Assembly: GCA_045655865.1 (NCBI GenBank)
Contig: JAZOQB010000010.1
Coordinates: forward strand, 1 to 64,000
Direction of reading: 5' to 3'
DNA length: 64,000 nt
From: RGIG5579 sp045655865
Lineage (GTDB): Bacteria; Bacillota; Clostridia; Oscillospirales; SIG627
The position numbers and the translations under genes were made by a program. Of this stretch, positions 16,539-24,691 are shown in pieces (position 1 is the first letter of the stretch; each line of letters begins with the position of its first letter). The notes under the pieces are model-generated. The model ran no database searches, was not told the origin of the DNA, and saw only the letters and a list, made by a program, of their open reading frames with translations.

Positions 16539-17819
16539 ATGAAAATCAAAACCAAACAGATTACTTGGGAAGAGCTTGGGAAAAAGCCACCCCTGGCTCG
16601 TTTAAAGCCGAAAAAGCCATGGTTTCTCCTGGGACTTGTGGTGCGCCTTCTTTCTATTCCCGATCTTTTGGCCACCCGTTTTTCTTTCACCCGAGAGGGG
16701 ATGGAGAGGGCGGGTGAGGGGCCGTATCTGATCTTAATGAACCATTCCAGCTTTTTGGATCTGAAAATGGCATCCCGGATCCTCTTTCCTATGAAATATC
16801 ATATCGTAGCCACCACCGACGCCTTTGTGGGAAAGGCTTGGCTCCTTCGGCGGATCGGCTGTATCCCTACGCCGAAATTTGTCACCGACGTGGGGCTTGT
16901 CATGGACCTTTTGCGCATCATCAAAAAGGAAAAGCGCAGCGTTCTCATGTACCCCGAGGCGGGGTACAGCCTGGACGGTACCGCAACGGCTCTACCCCCA
17001 AGATTTGGCGGACTGTGTAAGCGCCTGGGGGTTCCGGTCCTCTTGATCCGTTCTGATGAGGGGGGATATCTCCGGGATCCTCTGTATAACGGTTTGCGCC
17101 TTAGGAAAGCGAAAGTTTCCGCAAAGCTCTCCTGCCTTTTGACCAAAGAGGAAATTCGGGAAAAGAGCCAGGAAGAACTGGACGAGATCTTAAATCGCGC
17201 CTTTACCTTTGACCACTTTCAGGATCAAAAGGAAAAGAAGATCCCTGTTACCGAGCCTTTCCGGGCTACGGGGCTGGAGAGGGTGCTGTACCGCTGTCCC
17301 GCTTGCCAGACAGAAGGAAAAATGCGGGGAGAGGGGGTTCGCGTCACCTGTCTTTGTTGCAAAAAAAGCTACGAAATGGATGAATACGGCGCTCTCCGGG
17401 CCACGTCCGGGGAAACGGAGTTTTCTCAGGTGCCGGCGTGGTTTCGCTGGGAAAGAGAGTGCGTTCGCCGAGAGGTGGAGGATCCCGATTACGCTTGGGA
17501 GATCCCGGTGAAGATCGGCGTTCTTTGCGATTTTAAACAATTATATCAAATGGGTGACGGCACGCTTCGCCACGATCGGAGCGGCTTTACCCTGCGGGAC
17601 GGGGAAGGAAACGTGGTCCACACCCAGGACCCCTGGGCATCTTACAGCCTGAACGTGGACTATTTCTTCTATGAATTGGGAGACGTCATTGGCCTAGGTA
17701 CGAAAGACCGCTTTTATTACTGCTTTCCCAAAGATAAGTTTCCCGTGGCAAAGGCTCGCCTTGCCGCCGAGGAAATGTATAAACTTCCCAAATTAGCGGC
17801 CAGCCGATCCGCCCGTTGA
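16539..17819 (+). CDS. 1-acyl-sn-glycerol-3-phosphate acyltransferase-like protein with zinc ribbon
   Basis: A 426-residue protein. Residues about 20-220 are a PlsC-type acyltransferase with the HX4D motif NHSSFLD and the second motif MYPEAGYS. Acyltransferases of this kind acylate lysophosphatidate or similar acceptors at the membrane. After about 245 a CPAC...CLCC zinc ribbon and a ~130-residue C-terminal domain follow, longer than a plain PlsC. The start at 16539 has GGAGG 5 bp upstream and fits the promoter at 16470; longer frames would begin inside the upstream terminator. The acceptor is unknown. Confidence 0.82.
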   Translation: MKIKTKQITWEELGKKPPLARLKPKKPWFLLGLVVRLLSIPDLLATRFSFTREGMERAGEGPYLILMNHSSFLDLKMASRILFPMKYHIVATTDAFVGKAWLLRRIGCIPTPKFVTDVGLVMDLLRIIKKEKRSVLMYPEAGYSLDGTATALPPRFGGLCKRLGVPVLLIRSDEGGYLRDPLYNGLRLRKAKVSAKLSCLLTKEEIREKSQEELDEILNRAFTFDHFQDQKEKKIPVTEPFRATGLERVLYRCPACQTEGKMRGEGVRVTCLCCKKSYEMDEYGALRATSGETEFSQVPAWFRWERECVRREVEDPDYAWEIPVKIGVLCDFKQLYQMGDGTLRHDRSGFTLRDGEGNVVHTQDPWASYSLNVDYFFYELGDVIGLGTKDRFYYCFPKDKFPVAKARLAAEEMYKLPKLAASRSAR

Positions 17820-18121
17820 CCCTTGAGAGAGGTTTGGGGAGGCCGAAAGCTTGAAACGGCTATGCGCAAAAAGAGGTAATTGAAGACAAAAAAAGATAAA
17901 AGGCTCGTTTTTTGCGCACATTTTGACTTTCCCGCCAAGGATTTTCTATAAAAAACCGATGGAAAACTTTTTGGAAACCACTTGATTTTGATTTTTTGCT
18001 ATGATATACTAAGCACAGTGTTAATTGGCGTCTTTTGCCTATTTGCACATTTTAAGTGGTTCGCCCAAAGAGAAATCGGCGCGTTCCCGAAAAAACATAT
18101 CGTTTTCAGGAGGTATTCCGC
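17820..18121. other. Intergenic region with promoter and 105-nt leader of the sortase locus
   Basis: Contains an inverted repeat TGCGCAAAAA (17863-17872) with TTTTTGCGCA (about 17909-17918) that may end the acyltransferase transcript, the promoter at 17982-18010, and a leader of about 105 nt up to the SD of the sortase substrate. The leader matches no riboswitch that I recognise. Confidence 0.5.
17982..18010 (+). promoter_or_regulatory. Promoter of the sortase locus
   Basis: TTGATT (17982-17987), a 17-bp spacer and TATACT (18005-18010). Confidence 0.7.
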
Positions 18122-18670
18122 ATGAAAAAACTTATGACTCTCGTTCTCGCTGTGATGTTGGTCTTGGCTGTGCTTCCCTTCTGTGTTAGCGCAAGAACCC
18201 TCACTGCCGAAGAAAAAGATTTGTTCGAGTCTCTCAAAGAGCAGATCGCTGTCAATGACGGCACTTTCGTTCTCCCGGCCGACGTAATTGCTCAGGCTGA
18301 GAACTACATTGCTTCCCTCAGCACCGCTTTGACCCCCGCTCAGATCGCTGAGATCAAGGCCGAAGTGGAAGCCGCTAAGGCTGTTGTGAAGCAGACCGGA
18401 ACCGGCGTAGCTTCCAAGTGGAGCAAGCAAGTTAAGGACGCCATTCTCGAGCACGTGGATGCTGCTGCCGAAGCCATCAATTGCTCTGCTACCGTGAATG
18501 CCAAGGGCGGCATTGACGTGAAAGATGCTACCGGCGCTGTTATCGTTACCAACGATGAATTGATCAAGACCACCGGTTTCGGTGTAGAGACTGCCGTAAT
18601 TGCAGGTGTCGCTGTTCTTTCCGTACTGCTGGCATGTGCTTTCGTTTCCAAGAAGGTTAAACTTTTCTAA
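18122..18670 (+). CDS. Secreted cell-wall protein, probable class D sortase substrate
   Basis: A 182-residue protein with signal peptide (1-24, cleavage near CVSA-RT), a helical alanine/glutamate-rich domain, and a sorting-signal-like C-terminus: IKTTG at 148-152, a hydrophobic helix (about 157-176) and the basic tail SKKVKLF. IKTTG aligns with LPXTG but has Ile and Lys in the first two positions, so it would be a variant signal. The next gene is a class D sortase, which suggests a dedicated enzyme-substrate pair (inference). AGGAGG (18108-18113) sits 8 bp before the ATG at 18122. No named domain is recognised; an adhesion or surface-structural role is possible. Confidence 0.8.
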   Translation: MKKLMTLVLAVMLVLAVLPFCVSARTLTAEEKDLFESLKEQIAVNDGTFVLPADVIAQAENYIASLSTALTPAQIAEIKAEVEAAKAVVKQTGTGVASKWSKQVKDAILEHVDAAAEAINCSATVNAKGGIDVKDATGAVIVTNDELIKTTGFGVETAVIAGVAVLSVLLACAFVSKKVKLF

Positions 18671-18685
18671 GATCCTTTAGAAAAA

Positions 18686-19375
18686 ATGAAGCGCTTATAT
18701 CAAGCGATAAAAGGAGTGGCGTTAATCATATCGCCACTTCTTTTGTCTTTTACGATCATATTTTTTCTTTTTTTGGCTTTCGGAAAAAGCGTTTCCCCCT
18801 ACTTCAAAGCCATCGATCTTTTGTTGCAAGACAAAAATCAATCTGCCCCGACACAGGGATACGAAAACATTTTTCAAGGCTATGAAAAGAACGATGCCCC
18901 CGGAACCGTCGTTGACGGAGTCACGTTTATCGATGGAAACGACATTGTGTTTCCCAAACGCGGGGCTCTGTATGCCAAGCTTTCCCTTCCTTCCGTAGGA
19001 ATGGAGACCGACGTTTATTTTGACGATTCCGATGCCGCATTGAACCGTGGCGGTGTGGGGCAAAGCTACAGTTCCAAGATCCCCGGCTACGGAAAGCCCA
19101 TTCTGATCAGCGGGCACAACAACGGAAAGTTCAACGCCCTCCAACACCTAAAGGTGGGGGATACGGTGGTCATCACCACCAACTACGGTATTTTTGAATA
19201 TCGGGTTCGGGAATGCGTTGTGAAAGATCGATCGGATCCCACCGCCGCAAATCTTCAACAGGAGAAGGAGGAATTGATCCTTTATACCTGTTATCCTTTC
19301 TCTATGTTGGGTCTTACCCGTCAACGGTATTTTGTCTATGCCGATAAAATATCCGGGCCTGTGGTCCTTCATTGA
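18686..19375 (+). CDS. Class D sortase
   Basis: A transpeptidase of 229 residues that cleaves a sorting signal and links the protein to the cell wall. One N-terminal membrane helix (about 10-32) anchors the beta-barrel catalytic domain outside. The catalytic His lies in LISGHNNGKF, the Cys in LILYTCYPF and the Arg in LTRQRYFVYA. The TCYPF context and size fit class D. It follows the putative substrate gene by 15 bp, and its SD is weak, so translation may rely on the upstream gene. It is followed by a four-helix membrane protein that may belong to the same machinery. Confidence 0.9.
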   Translation: MKRLYQAIKGVALIISPLLLSFTIIFFLFLAFGKSVSPYFKAIDLLLQDKNQSAPTQGYENIFQGYEKNDAPGTVVDGVTFIDGNDIVFPKRGALYAKLSLPSVGMETDVYFDDSDAALNRGGVGQSYSSKIPGYGKPILISGHNNGKFNALQHLKVGDTVVITTNYGIFEYRVRECVVKDRSDPTAANLQQEKEELILYTCYPFSMLGLTRQRYFVYADKISGPVVLH

Positions 19376-19389
19376 AAGGAGGAAACGAA

Positions 19390-20295
19390 ATGAAAAAACA
19401 GTGGGATATGAAAAAAATCAGCCGTACCGTTATTTCTCTTTTTCTCCTTTTGATCTTCGCTTCCTCTTTGGTGCTGGTGATCCTTGCTCCTTTGGGGAAG
19501 ATCGCCGTGTCAGAGAAGAGCGTAATGAAAACGTTGGAAGCGGTCTGCTATCCTCAAAAAGTGCGGGAGGAAATTCGCGGCGCTTTTGAAAATCTGTGCG
19601 TCACCAGCGGGATCCCCCAAGAGTTGACCGACTCCTTTCTGGAAGAGGTTGTGAGCGATGAGGCGCTGATCCAACCCATCCTGCAAATGTATACCGATGA
19701 AACCCTTTCCCTGCCCACCCAAGCGTGGAAAGGGGAGTTTGTGGCGCGGGTGGAAGCTTACGCTGCAACTTTGCAAAAAAAAGAAGGAACGAAGATCACA
19801 GACGAGGAATTGGAGGAGTTGAAAGCTTCTTTTCCCGAGACTGCAGATTATTTTATTTCGGAAATCAAATCTTCCATTCGTTTAAGCGGCCTGTTTTCGG
19901 TTTTGGGATCGGTCATCGGCATGATGGAGCGTTTCCTTCCGTACGTTATGACAGCGGGCCTGGTGTTCGCTCTGTTTTCCGCCAGCCTTCTCTTTTTAAT
20001 CTGGAAAAAGAAGATTTTCTTTTTTTCTTATGCAAGTTTTGTTTCCGCCGGCATTCTTTTTCTGGTTCCCTCGCTCCTTTATCGCGCGGGAAATTACACG
20101 GAAAGGTTGAGCGTGGAACCGGTCTATTTAAAACAGTTGATCTGTACGATTTTGGACGGCTTTTTTCAAAACATGTTCATTGCCGGCATCGTGCTTTGCA
20201 TCATAGGAATCCTTTTTGGCTCGCGCCCCTTGTATTTGTTCGCAAAAAATTGGAAGGAAAAGGCGAAAAAAGAAAAACCCGAGGAGATATCTTAA
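19390..20295 (+). CDS. Membrane protein of unknown function in the sortase locus
   Basis: A 301-residue protein with an N-terminal helix (about 12-35), a ~130-residue extracytoplasmic helical domain, three more membrane helices (about 175-200, 207-232, 252-282) and a lysine-rich cytoplasmic tail. I do not recognise a family. The start at 19390 has AAAGGAGG 7 bp upstream; a GTG-type extension to 19372 would overlap the sortase stop and is less likely. Co-transcription with the sortase and its substrate suggests a helper role, such as substrate presentation, but this is inference. It ends just before a strong terminator. Confidence 0.75.
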   Translation: MKKQWDMKKISRTVISLFLLLIFASSLVLVILAPLGKIAVSEKSVMKTLEAVCYPQKVREEIRGAFENLCVTSGIPQELTDSFLEEVVSDEALIQPILQMYTDETLSLPTQAWKGEFVARVEAYAATLQKKEGTKITDEELEELKASFPETADYFISEIKSSIRLSGLFSVLGSVIGMMERFLPYVMTAGLVFALFSASLLFLIWKKKIFFFSYASFVSAGILFLVPSLLYRAGNYTERLSVEPVYLKQLICTILDGFFQNMFIAGIVLCIIGILFGSRPLYLFAKNWKEKAKKEKPEEIS

Positions 20296-20302
20296 GAAAC
20301 CT

Positions 20303-20342
20303 TAAAAAAATACCACCGTACAACGGTGGTATTTTTTTGTTT
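20303..20342 (+). terminator. Terminator of the sortase locus
   Basis: AAAAAATACCACCGT pairs with ACGGTGGTATTTTTT around a 3-nt loop (centre about 20321). A/T-runs on both sides make it usable in both directions, including for the ClC gene ending at 20372. Confidence 0.92.
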
Positions 20343-20371
20343 TTTCAAATTTTTGGAGAAGGGCCCGGTTT

Positions 20372-21946
20372 TCAGAGTTCTTGAGGCTCAAGGGTGGCAT
20401 CTCCTAAGATGGCGGCCAGCTCCTCCCGCACCTTTTCCGGTTCCGGGGAGGTGCAGCGCAAAAGAAGCCGATCCCCCTGTTCCAAGAGGGGGCTTGCCGG
20501 ATCTTTTCGGGTGACGGAGAGAATAAAGACGCCGTGTGGCCAGAAAATATCCCGTACTTCCTTTCCTACGGCAAAGGCGCCGGGGGCGACGGTAAGGGAA
20601 AATTCCTCCTGAAGGGTGGTCTTATTCCGGAGAAGATCTTCTTCCCGGCGCTCCAGGATCAGATCGTTGGTGGATTTTGCTCCGAAGGCTTCCGATATGG
20701 AAAAGGCGAGGGTGGCCACCAGGACGACCGGCAAAAGATTGTCTCCCAGACCCAGGGCCTCCACGGAAAAGAGAATGGCGGTCAGGGGCATTTTCATGAT
20801 CCCTGCGATGCCACCGCAGATCCCCAGTCCCAGAACCGCGGAAAACAGATCTTCGTTCATTCCAAAACGAAGAAAGATCTCGCCCAGAATTGCGGCAAGG
20901 GTGGCGCTGATGGCCAAAAGCGGTAAGAAGGTTCCGCCGGTGACGCCGCTCATATTGGCACAGAGTGTAAGAGAGGAGCGGATAAAAAGGATGAGAAGGA
21001 GCATCCAAAGGGCGGGGCGGGATACAAAGAAAGAAAGGATCAACTCGTGCCCGGTGGAGATATAGGACAGAGAAAAGAGTCCAAAAAAGAGGGTGAGAGC
21101 GAGAATGGGGAAGAATCGGAACCGGGTCGGGATCCGATGTAACGTGCGATCGAAGACTTTGTCCAAACATTCATAAAAGCGGAGAAAAAGAACGGAAAAA
21201 AGGCCCAGGAGAAGCCCTACAAGAAGGGGGAGCCAAACGCTCTTCCAGGGAAGGGCGGAGATCTCGGTCAGGGCGAAAAGACCGGGCTGGATTCCCAAAA
21301 CTGGGGAGAGCACGGAAGAGACGAGATTGGCGGTAAGAACCGATACCACGGAGGTGAGCACGATCAGGGGGGAGATGCGCTGATGCGCTTCTTCAATGGC
21401 AAACAGGATCCCGGACATGGGCGCTCCCGTGGCCACGCTAAAGCCGGCGCAGGCTCCGCCGGTCATGGAAAAACGCTCCCACGCCCGCATCTTTTTGGGA
21501 GCCAGACGGACCATTCCGCCGCCCAGTGCGGTTCCCATTTGCACGGAAGGCCCTTCCGTTCCCAAGGGAACTCCCAACAAGAAGGAGAACAGGGAGAGGA
21601 AAAAGGCGCCTGCGGCGTTTTGCCACCAGTTCAAGGAAAAAAGTCCTCGGAGGGCTCCGATGGACACGGGGATCCCCCCACCCTTTAAGGAGGGGGCCTT
21701 TTTGTAAACGAAGGCGTAGAGAAGCCCCGAAAGGAAAAAGAGGCCAAGGACGGGGAGGACGAGGAAAAGATTTTCCCGTAACAAGGCGTAGCCGCTATGG
21801 GATAAGAGAACTGTGTGCTTTGCACAGAACTTGTAAAGGCAAACCACCACCGAAACGCTGCCTCCGGACAGAGCGCCGAAAAGAATGGTGGGCGCAATGG
21901 AGGACAGAAAGTGCTCGGCGCGGATTCCGGTTCGTTTTTGGGACAT
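20372..21946 (-). CDS. ClC-type chloride channel or H+/Cl- antiporter with TrkA-C domain
   Basis: A 524-residue polytopic protein. ClC signature segments are GGGIPVS (selectivity filter GSGIP variant), GTEGPSVQMG (GKEGP variant with Thr for Lys), and the conserved GxFxP-like segment GGTFLPLLA. About ten hydrophobic helices are seen. The C-terminal ~90 residues (about 435-524) form a TrkA-C regulatory domain (VAPGAFAVGKEVRDI, PLLEQGDRLLLRC). The start at 21946 has GGAGA upstream. Longer frames (GTG at 21994, ATG at 21982) lie at or upstream of the predicted transcription start and are excluded. It is a single-gene transcript. Confidence 0.9.
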   Translation of the reverse strand: MSQKRTGIRAEHFLSSIAPTILFGALSGGSVSVVVCLYKFCAKHTVLLSHSGYALLRENLFLVLPVLGLFFLSGLLYAFVYKKAPSLKGGGIPVSIGALRGLFSLNWWQNAAGAFFLSLFSFLLGVPLGTEGPSVQMGTALGGGMVRLAPKKMRAWERFSMTGGACAGFSVATGAPMSGILFAIEEAHQRISPLIVLTSVVSVLTANLVSSVLSPVLGIQPGLFALTEISALPWKSVWLPLLVGLLLGLFSVLFLRFYECLDKVFDRTLHRIPTRFRFFPILALTLFFGLFSLSYISTGHELILSFFVSRPALWMLLLILFIRSSLTLCANMSGVTGGTFLPLLAISATLAAILGEIFLRFGMNEDLFSAVLGLGICGGIAGIMKMPLTAILFSVEALGLGDNLLPVVLVATLAFSISEAFGAKSTNDLILERREEDLLRNKTTLQEEFSLTVAPGAFAVGKEVRDIFWPHGVFILSVTRKDPASPLLEQGDRLLLRCTSPEPEKVREELAAILGDATLEPQEL

Positions 21947-21980
21947 ATCCGTTTCTCCGTTTTTTCTCTTTATTTTCTTC

Positions 21981-22008
21981 ATTTTACCACACAAAAGAAA
22001 AAAAGCAA
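21981..22008 (-). promoter_or_regulatory. Promoter of the ClC channel gene
   Basis: Minus-strand TTGCTT (22008-22003), a 16-bp spacer and TAAAAT (21986-21981). The predicted start of transcription, near 21974, supports translation from 21946. Confidence 0.65.
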
Positions 22009-22130
22009 GGCACAGCCCTGCAAAAAAAATTCCTTACCGATTTGTTGCCGTCCGGAAAGAAAGAGCAAAGCCACAGGGCCAGCGGAAAGCGCAATTTGTA
22101 GCGAAGGGGGGAAGGATCGTTCATTTTTCA

Positions 22131-22186
22131 AACAAAAAAGCACCCACGCCAAGAGATGCTTCCCTGTGGGGTGCTTTTTATATTTT
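22131..22186 (-). terminator. Terminator of the FAD oxidoreductase-esterase transcript
   Basis: AAAAAAGCACCCAC pairs with GTGGGGTGCTTTTT (one bulged G) around a loop of about 20 nt. On the minus strand the stem ends in TTTTTTGTTTG. Confidence 0.75.
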
Positions 22187-22205
22187 TGTGAAAACAGGAT
22201 CGGGG

Positions 22206-23489
22206 TTAAACGTGACCGCCGTCGATCTGCGCGGCATTCTTTCCGTGGATGATTACCGTCTTATCCTCAGGTACGTACTCGTCCGGGAAATGGATCATCA
22301 CGTTCTGATCTTCAAGATTCTTTTGCAATGTGCCAATATCCACGCGCGAGACGGCGCGACCGGTTTTGATCGCCAGGGCCGCCGTTTCTCCTGCCGCCTG
22401 GCCCGTCAAGATTGCGGGAGGGATGACGCGCATCAGATCCCAAGCGTAGCCCGTGCCGTCGGCACTTCTGCCGGCGGTAATCATATTGGGAAAGTCGCTT
22501 CGGGTCAGGCATCGAAGTGGGATCTCAAAGAGATGATCTCTGTGTTCAAAATCATTGATGGCGCAAACGGAATCGTCAAAATGCCGATAAGCATCAGAAA
22601 TCCGGAGAGAATAATCGCCTTTGATATGAGAGGTGGTTCGAAATTGCGGCATTCCGGGTGTGGATACGATCTCTCTGGACCACCGGTCTGTTTCCCGAAG
22701 TTTTTCCAGAATCAGAAGATGATTTTTGATAATGTACTGGCTGACCTCTTCTGCACAAAGACCCGACCAGCGCGGAACGTTTTGCGGTTGTCCGTCGCCG
22801 AACAGGTTTACCGCGCCTCCCCAAAAATCCCGATACGCCAAGGAGATGTTTTGCTTTTCATAGGCCCGCTTACAGGAATCCAGGGTGATCATTTTCGTAT
22901 AAAAGGTAAAGAAGTTTTCTCCCTTTACAAAAGGAATTCCGCCGCGGCGCAACACGTCGCAGTCGCCCGTGGTGTCTATCAGCATGCGGCAAGCGTAAAA
23001 CTCGGTGCCGCCTTTGCTTTCCGTGACAATGCCGCGACAAAGGTTTCCCTCCATGATGGGATCGCACGACATACAGTCAAATAAGAGATCAACACCTGCC
23101 GCACAAACCTCTTCGGTGAGCTGGTAAGCAAAAATAGCGGGGGAAAACCGTTGCACATATCTTTGCTCGGTATCATGAGAGGGCTCTTTGATCTTCCAAT
23201 CTTCCGGAATGGTGTCAAAGCCAAGCTGGGCACTCATACGAAGCCATTTTTCGGCAAGTCCGAAAATGATCTGCTTTCCGCGCCCATTGCACATGGGAAC
23301 GAACAGATTGATCAGCCCAAGGGTGCTAAGACCGCCAAGGAGATTGCTTTTTTCAAGAAGCAGGGTTGAGCATCCCTTTTTCGCGGCACTGACGGCGGCC
23401 GCTACACCGGCCACGCCTCCACCGCACACGATCACATCGTATTCTTTTTTCACGGAAAGCTTTTTGGAATAAATAATTTCGCTTGCCAT
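22206..23489 (-). CDS. FAD-dependent oxidoreductase
   Basis: A 427-residue flavoprotein of the PF12831 type. The Rossmann FAD motif VIVCGGGVAGVAAAVSAAKKG is at about 19-39, followed by LLLEKSNLLGGLST. Other matches are the acidic-strand segment LIDTTGDCDVLRRGGIPFV and the C-terminal NMITAGRSADGTGYAWDLMRVIPPAILTGQAAG, where FAD would be closed in. Enzymes of this group oxidise or reduce unknown, often carbohydrate- or hydroxyl-bearing substrates; family members are frequently next to sugar-use genes. The upstream partner is an esterase, 48 bp away. A specific reaction cannot be named. Confidence 0.85.
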   Translation of the reverse strand: MASEIIYSKKLSVKKEYDVIVCGGGVAGVAAAVSAAKKGCSTLLLEKSNLLGGLSTLGLINLFVPMCNGRGKQIIFGLAEKWLRMSAQLGFDTIPEDWKIKEPSHDTEQRYVQRFSPAIFAYQLTEEVCAAGVDLLFDCMSCDPIMEGNLCRGIVTESKGGTEFYACRMLIDTTGDCDVLRRGGIPFVKGENFFTFYTKMITLDSCKRAYEKQNISLAYRDFWGGAVNLFGDGQPQNVPRWSGLCAEEVSQYIIKNHLLILEKLRETDRWSREIVSTPGMPQFRTTSHIKGDYSLRISDAYRHFDDSVCAINDFEHRDHLFEIPLRCLTRSDFPNMITAGRSADGTGYAWDLMRVIPPAILTGQAAGETAALAIKTGRAVSRVDIGTLQKNLEDQNVMIHFPDEYVPEDKTVIIHGKNAAQIDGGHV

Positions 23490-23537
23490 ATCGCTCCCTT
23501 ACCTTTCTGCTGTAGTCTTTCGCGGGCAAAGCCCGGA

Positions 23538-24212
23538 TCAAAACTGATCCTGGCAAATTTCCGGAATCGGTGAAAAATCACGTTTTCTATAGGAAAGAAG
23601 CCGCTCGATCAGATCCGTTTGGCGGTATGCATAGTCAATACCGTCGCTATGACCTTTGTTTTCCAGAAGAGAAAGCTCTGCCGCACCGCCGTTACGGTTT
23701 GTAAAATCCACCATGATTTCAGATTGCGAAGGCGGAACCACAAAATCCTTCTCGCCGTGATAAGCAATCACGGGGGTCTTGACCAATCTGCCGGTACGCC
23801 AAACAACACCGCCCCCTGCCACCGGAGCGATGGCAGCAAACATTTCCGGATAACACATCCCCATTTCCCAGGTTCCGTAACCGCCCATGCTGGAACCGGT
23901 TAAAACGATTCTGTCTTTTGGTATTTTATATTCCATCACCACAGAATCAATGAGACATTTTAGTTCTTTGACCATATTGTTCCAAATAAATTTGGCGGGG
24001 CACTGGGGAAAAAGAACGATCGCGTTGATATGAATCCCCTCTTTTATAAGTTTTGGGATACCGTGGCGATAGATATGATCAAAATTTTTTCCTCTTTCTC
24101 CTGCGCCGTGAAGATAGATCAGCAAGGGCTTCTCTTTTAAGTCATCACCAAAAGATATCCCATAATTCATTTGATTGTCATCACACGACAGATGCGTTCT
24201 GATGTTCATCAT
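23538..24212 (-). CDS. Alpha/beta hydrolase (carboxylesterase/dienelactone hydrolase type)
   Basis: A 224-residue single-domain hydrolase. The oxyanion region is LIYLHGAGERGKNFD and the nucleophile elbow GSSMGGYGTWEM holds the Ser. The acid is in YHGEKDFVVPP and the His in NKGHSDGIDYAY. No signal peptide is seen, so it is cytoplasmic. The arrangement matches predicted peptidase/phospholipase-carboxylesterase proteins. GAGGTGA precedes the start and TTGCAC-17-TATAAT lies about 80 bp further up. It is transcribed first in a pair with the FAD oxidoreductase, suggesting that both act on one compound, perhaps an ester or lactone (inference). Confidence 0.85.
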   Translation of the reverse strand: MMNIRTHLSCDDNQMNYGISFGDDLKEKPLLIYLHGAGERGKNFDHIYRHGIPKLIKEGIHINAIVLFPQCPAKFIWNNMVKELKCLIDSVVMEYKIPKDRIVLTGSSMGGYGTWEMGMCYPEMFAAIAPVAGGGVVWRTGRLVKTPVIAYHGEKDFVVPPSQSEIMVDFTNRNGGAAELSLLENKGHSDGIDYAYRQTDLIERLLSYRKRDFSPIPEICQDQF

Positions 24213-24291
24213 AAAAAATCACCTCGTTATGGGTATGATGTCGGCGCCTGATCGACCCCGAAGGCACTCGCCGATTCCATTTGTCATGCTC

Positions 24292-24320
24292 ATTATAGCA
24301 TGCTTTTGCACGAAGTGCAA
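24292..24320 (-). promoter_or_regulatory. Promoter of the esterase-oxidoreductase pair
   Basis: Minus-strand TTGCAC (24320-24315), a 17-bp spacer and a perfect TATAAT (24297-24292). The -35 element forms one arm of a small palindrome TTGCAC-GAA-GTGCAA at the edge of the hairpin repeat. Confidence 0.75.
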
Positions 24321-24462
24321 CATCCTTGAAAGTCAGCCCACATCGTTTACACCGCAAGGTGTAACATCATTTTGTGTCCGCCAAGGCTAAACGATGTTAG
24401 CCTACGGCTAAATGATGTTGACCGCAAGCGGTCAGACGATGTTGTGTCCTTGCGGACACAAA
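24304..24462. repeat. Tandem small-hairpin repeat element (AYGATGTT spacers)
   Basis: Short palindromes are separated by the word ACATCATT/ACGATGTT. They include TTACACCGCAAGGTGTAA (24347-24364), TAGCCTACGGCTA (24398-24410), GACCGCAAGCGGTC (24420-24433) and GTGTCCTTGCGGACAC (about 24444-24459). One unit (about 24371-24389, TTGTGTCCGCCAAGGCTAA) is not palindromic and looks like a fusion of the left half of one hairpin with the right half of another. The units are 20-26 bp. It lies between the esterase promoter and the tRNA-Cys terminator. Confidence 0.8.
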
Positions 24463-24465
24463 CAC

Positions 24466-24503
24466 AAAAAGAAAGATACGATTTTCATCGTGTCTTTCTT
24501 TTT
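24466..24503 (-). terminator. Terminator after tRNA-Cys
   Basis: AAAAAGAAAGATACGAT (24467-24483) pairs with ATCGTGTCTTTCTTTTT (24487-24503), with one G-U pair. It begins immediately downstream of the tRNA on the minus strand and ends in a T-run. Confidence 0.88.
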
Positions 24504-24576
24504 GGAGGCGCCACCCGGAATCGGACCGGGGATAAAGGTTTTGCAGACCTCTGCCTTACCGCTTGGCTATGGCGCC
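24503..24576 (-). tRNA. tRNA-Cys (anticodon GCA)
   Basis: On the minus strand, the acceptor GGCGCCA pairs with TGGCGCC, discriminator T, and CCA is encoded. The D arm is GCC-AAGCGGTAA-GGC. The anticodon stem GAGGT/ACCTT encloses the loop CTGCAAA with anticodon GCA. The T arm is CCCGG-TCCGATT-CCGGG. All arms are intact at 74 nt. A consensus promoter lies just upstream and a terminator immediately downstream, so it is a monocistronic tRNA gene. Confidence 0.97.
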
Positions 24577-24598
24577 GTATTCTTTTTCGCGGACCTTC

Positions 24599-24627
24599 AT
24601 TATAGCAAAGGGGATTTCATTTGTCAA
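24599..24627 (-). promoter_or_regulatory. Promoter of tRNA-Cys
   Basis: Perfect minus-strand TTGACA (24627-24622), 17-bp spacer and perfect TATAAT (24604-24599), as expected for a stable-RNA gene. Confidence 0.92.
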
Positions 24628-24656
24628 GGTGAATTTGAGAAAAAACATCTTTTTTC

Positions 24657-24685
24657 TTGACTTTTCTTTTTGGGTATGCTACATT
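24657..24685 (+). promoter_or_regulatory. Promoter of the ileS T-box transcript
   Basis: TTGACT (24657-24662), a 17-bp spacer and TACATT (24680-24685). Transcription would begin near 24692, at the start of the T-box leader. Confidence 0.75.
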
Positions 24686-24691
24686 ACTAAG

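Noticed and set aside
21885..23084. Plus-strand 399-residue frame opposite the FAD oxidoreductase
   Set aside because: Antisense shadow crossing a terminator and part of two genes; no motif seen.
24304..24462. Possible CRISPR array
   Set aside because: The variable parts are themselves short palindromes and the constant parts are only about 8 bp.
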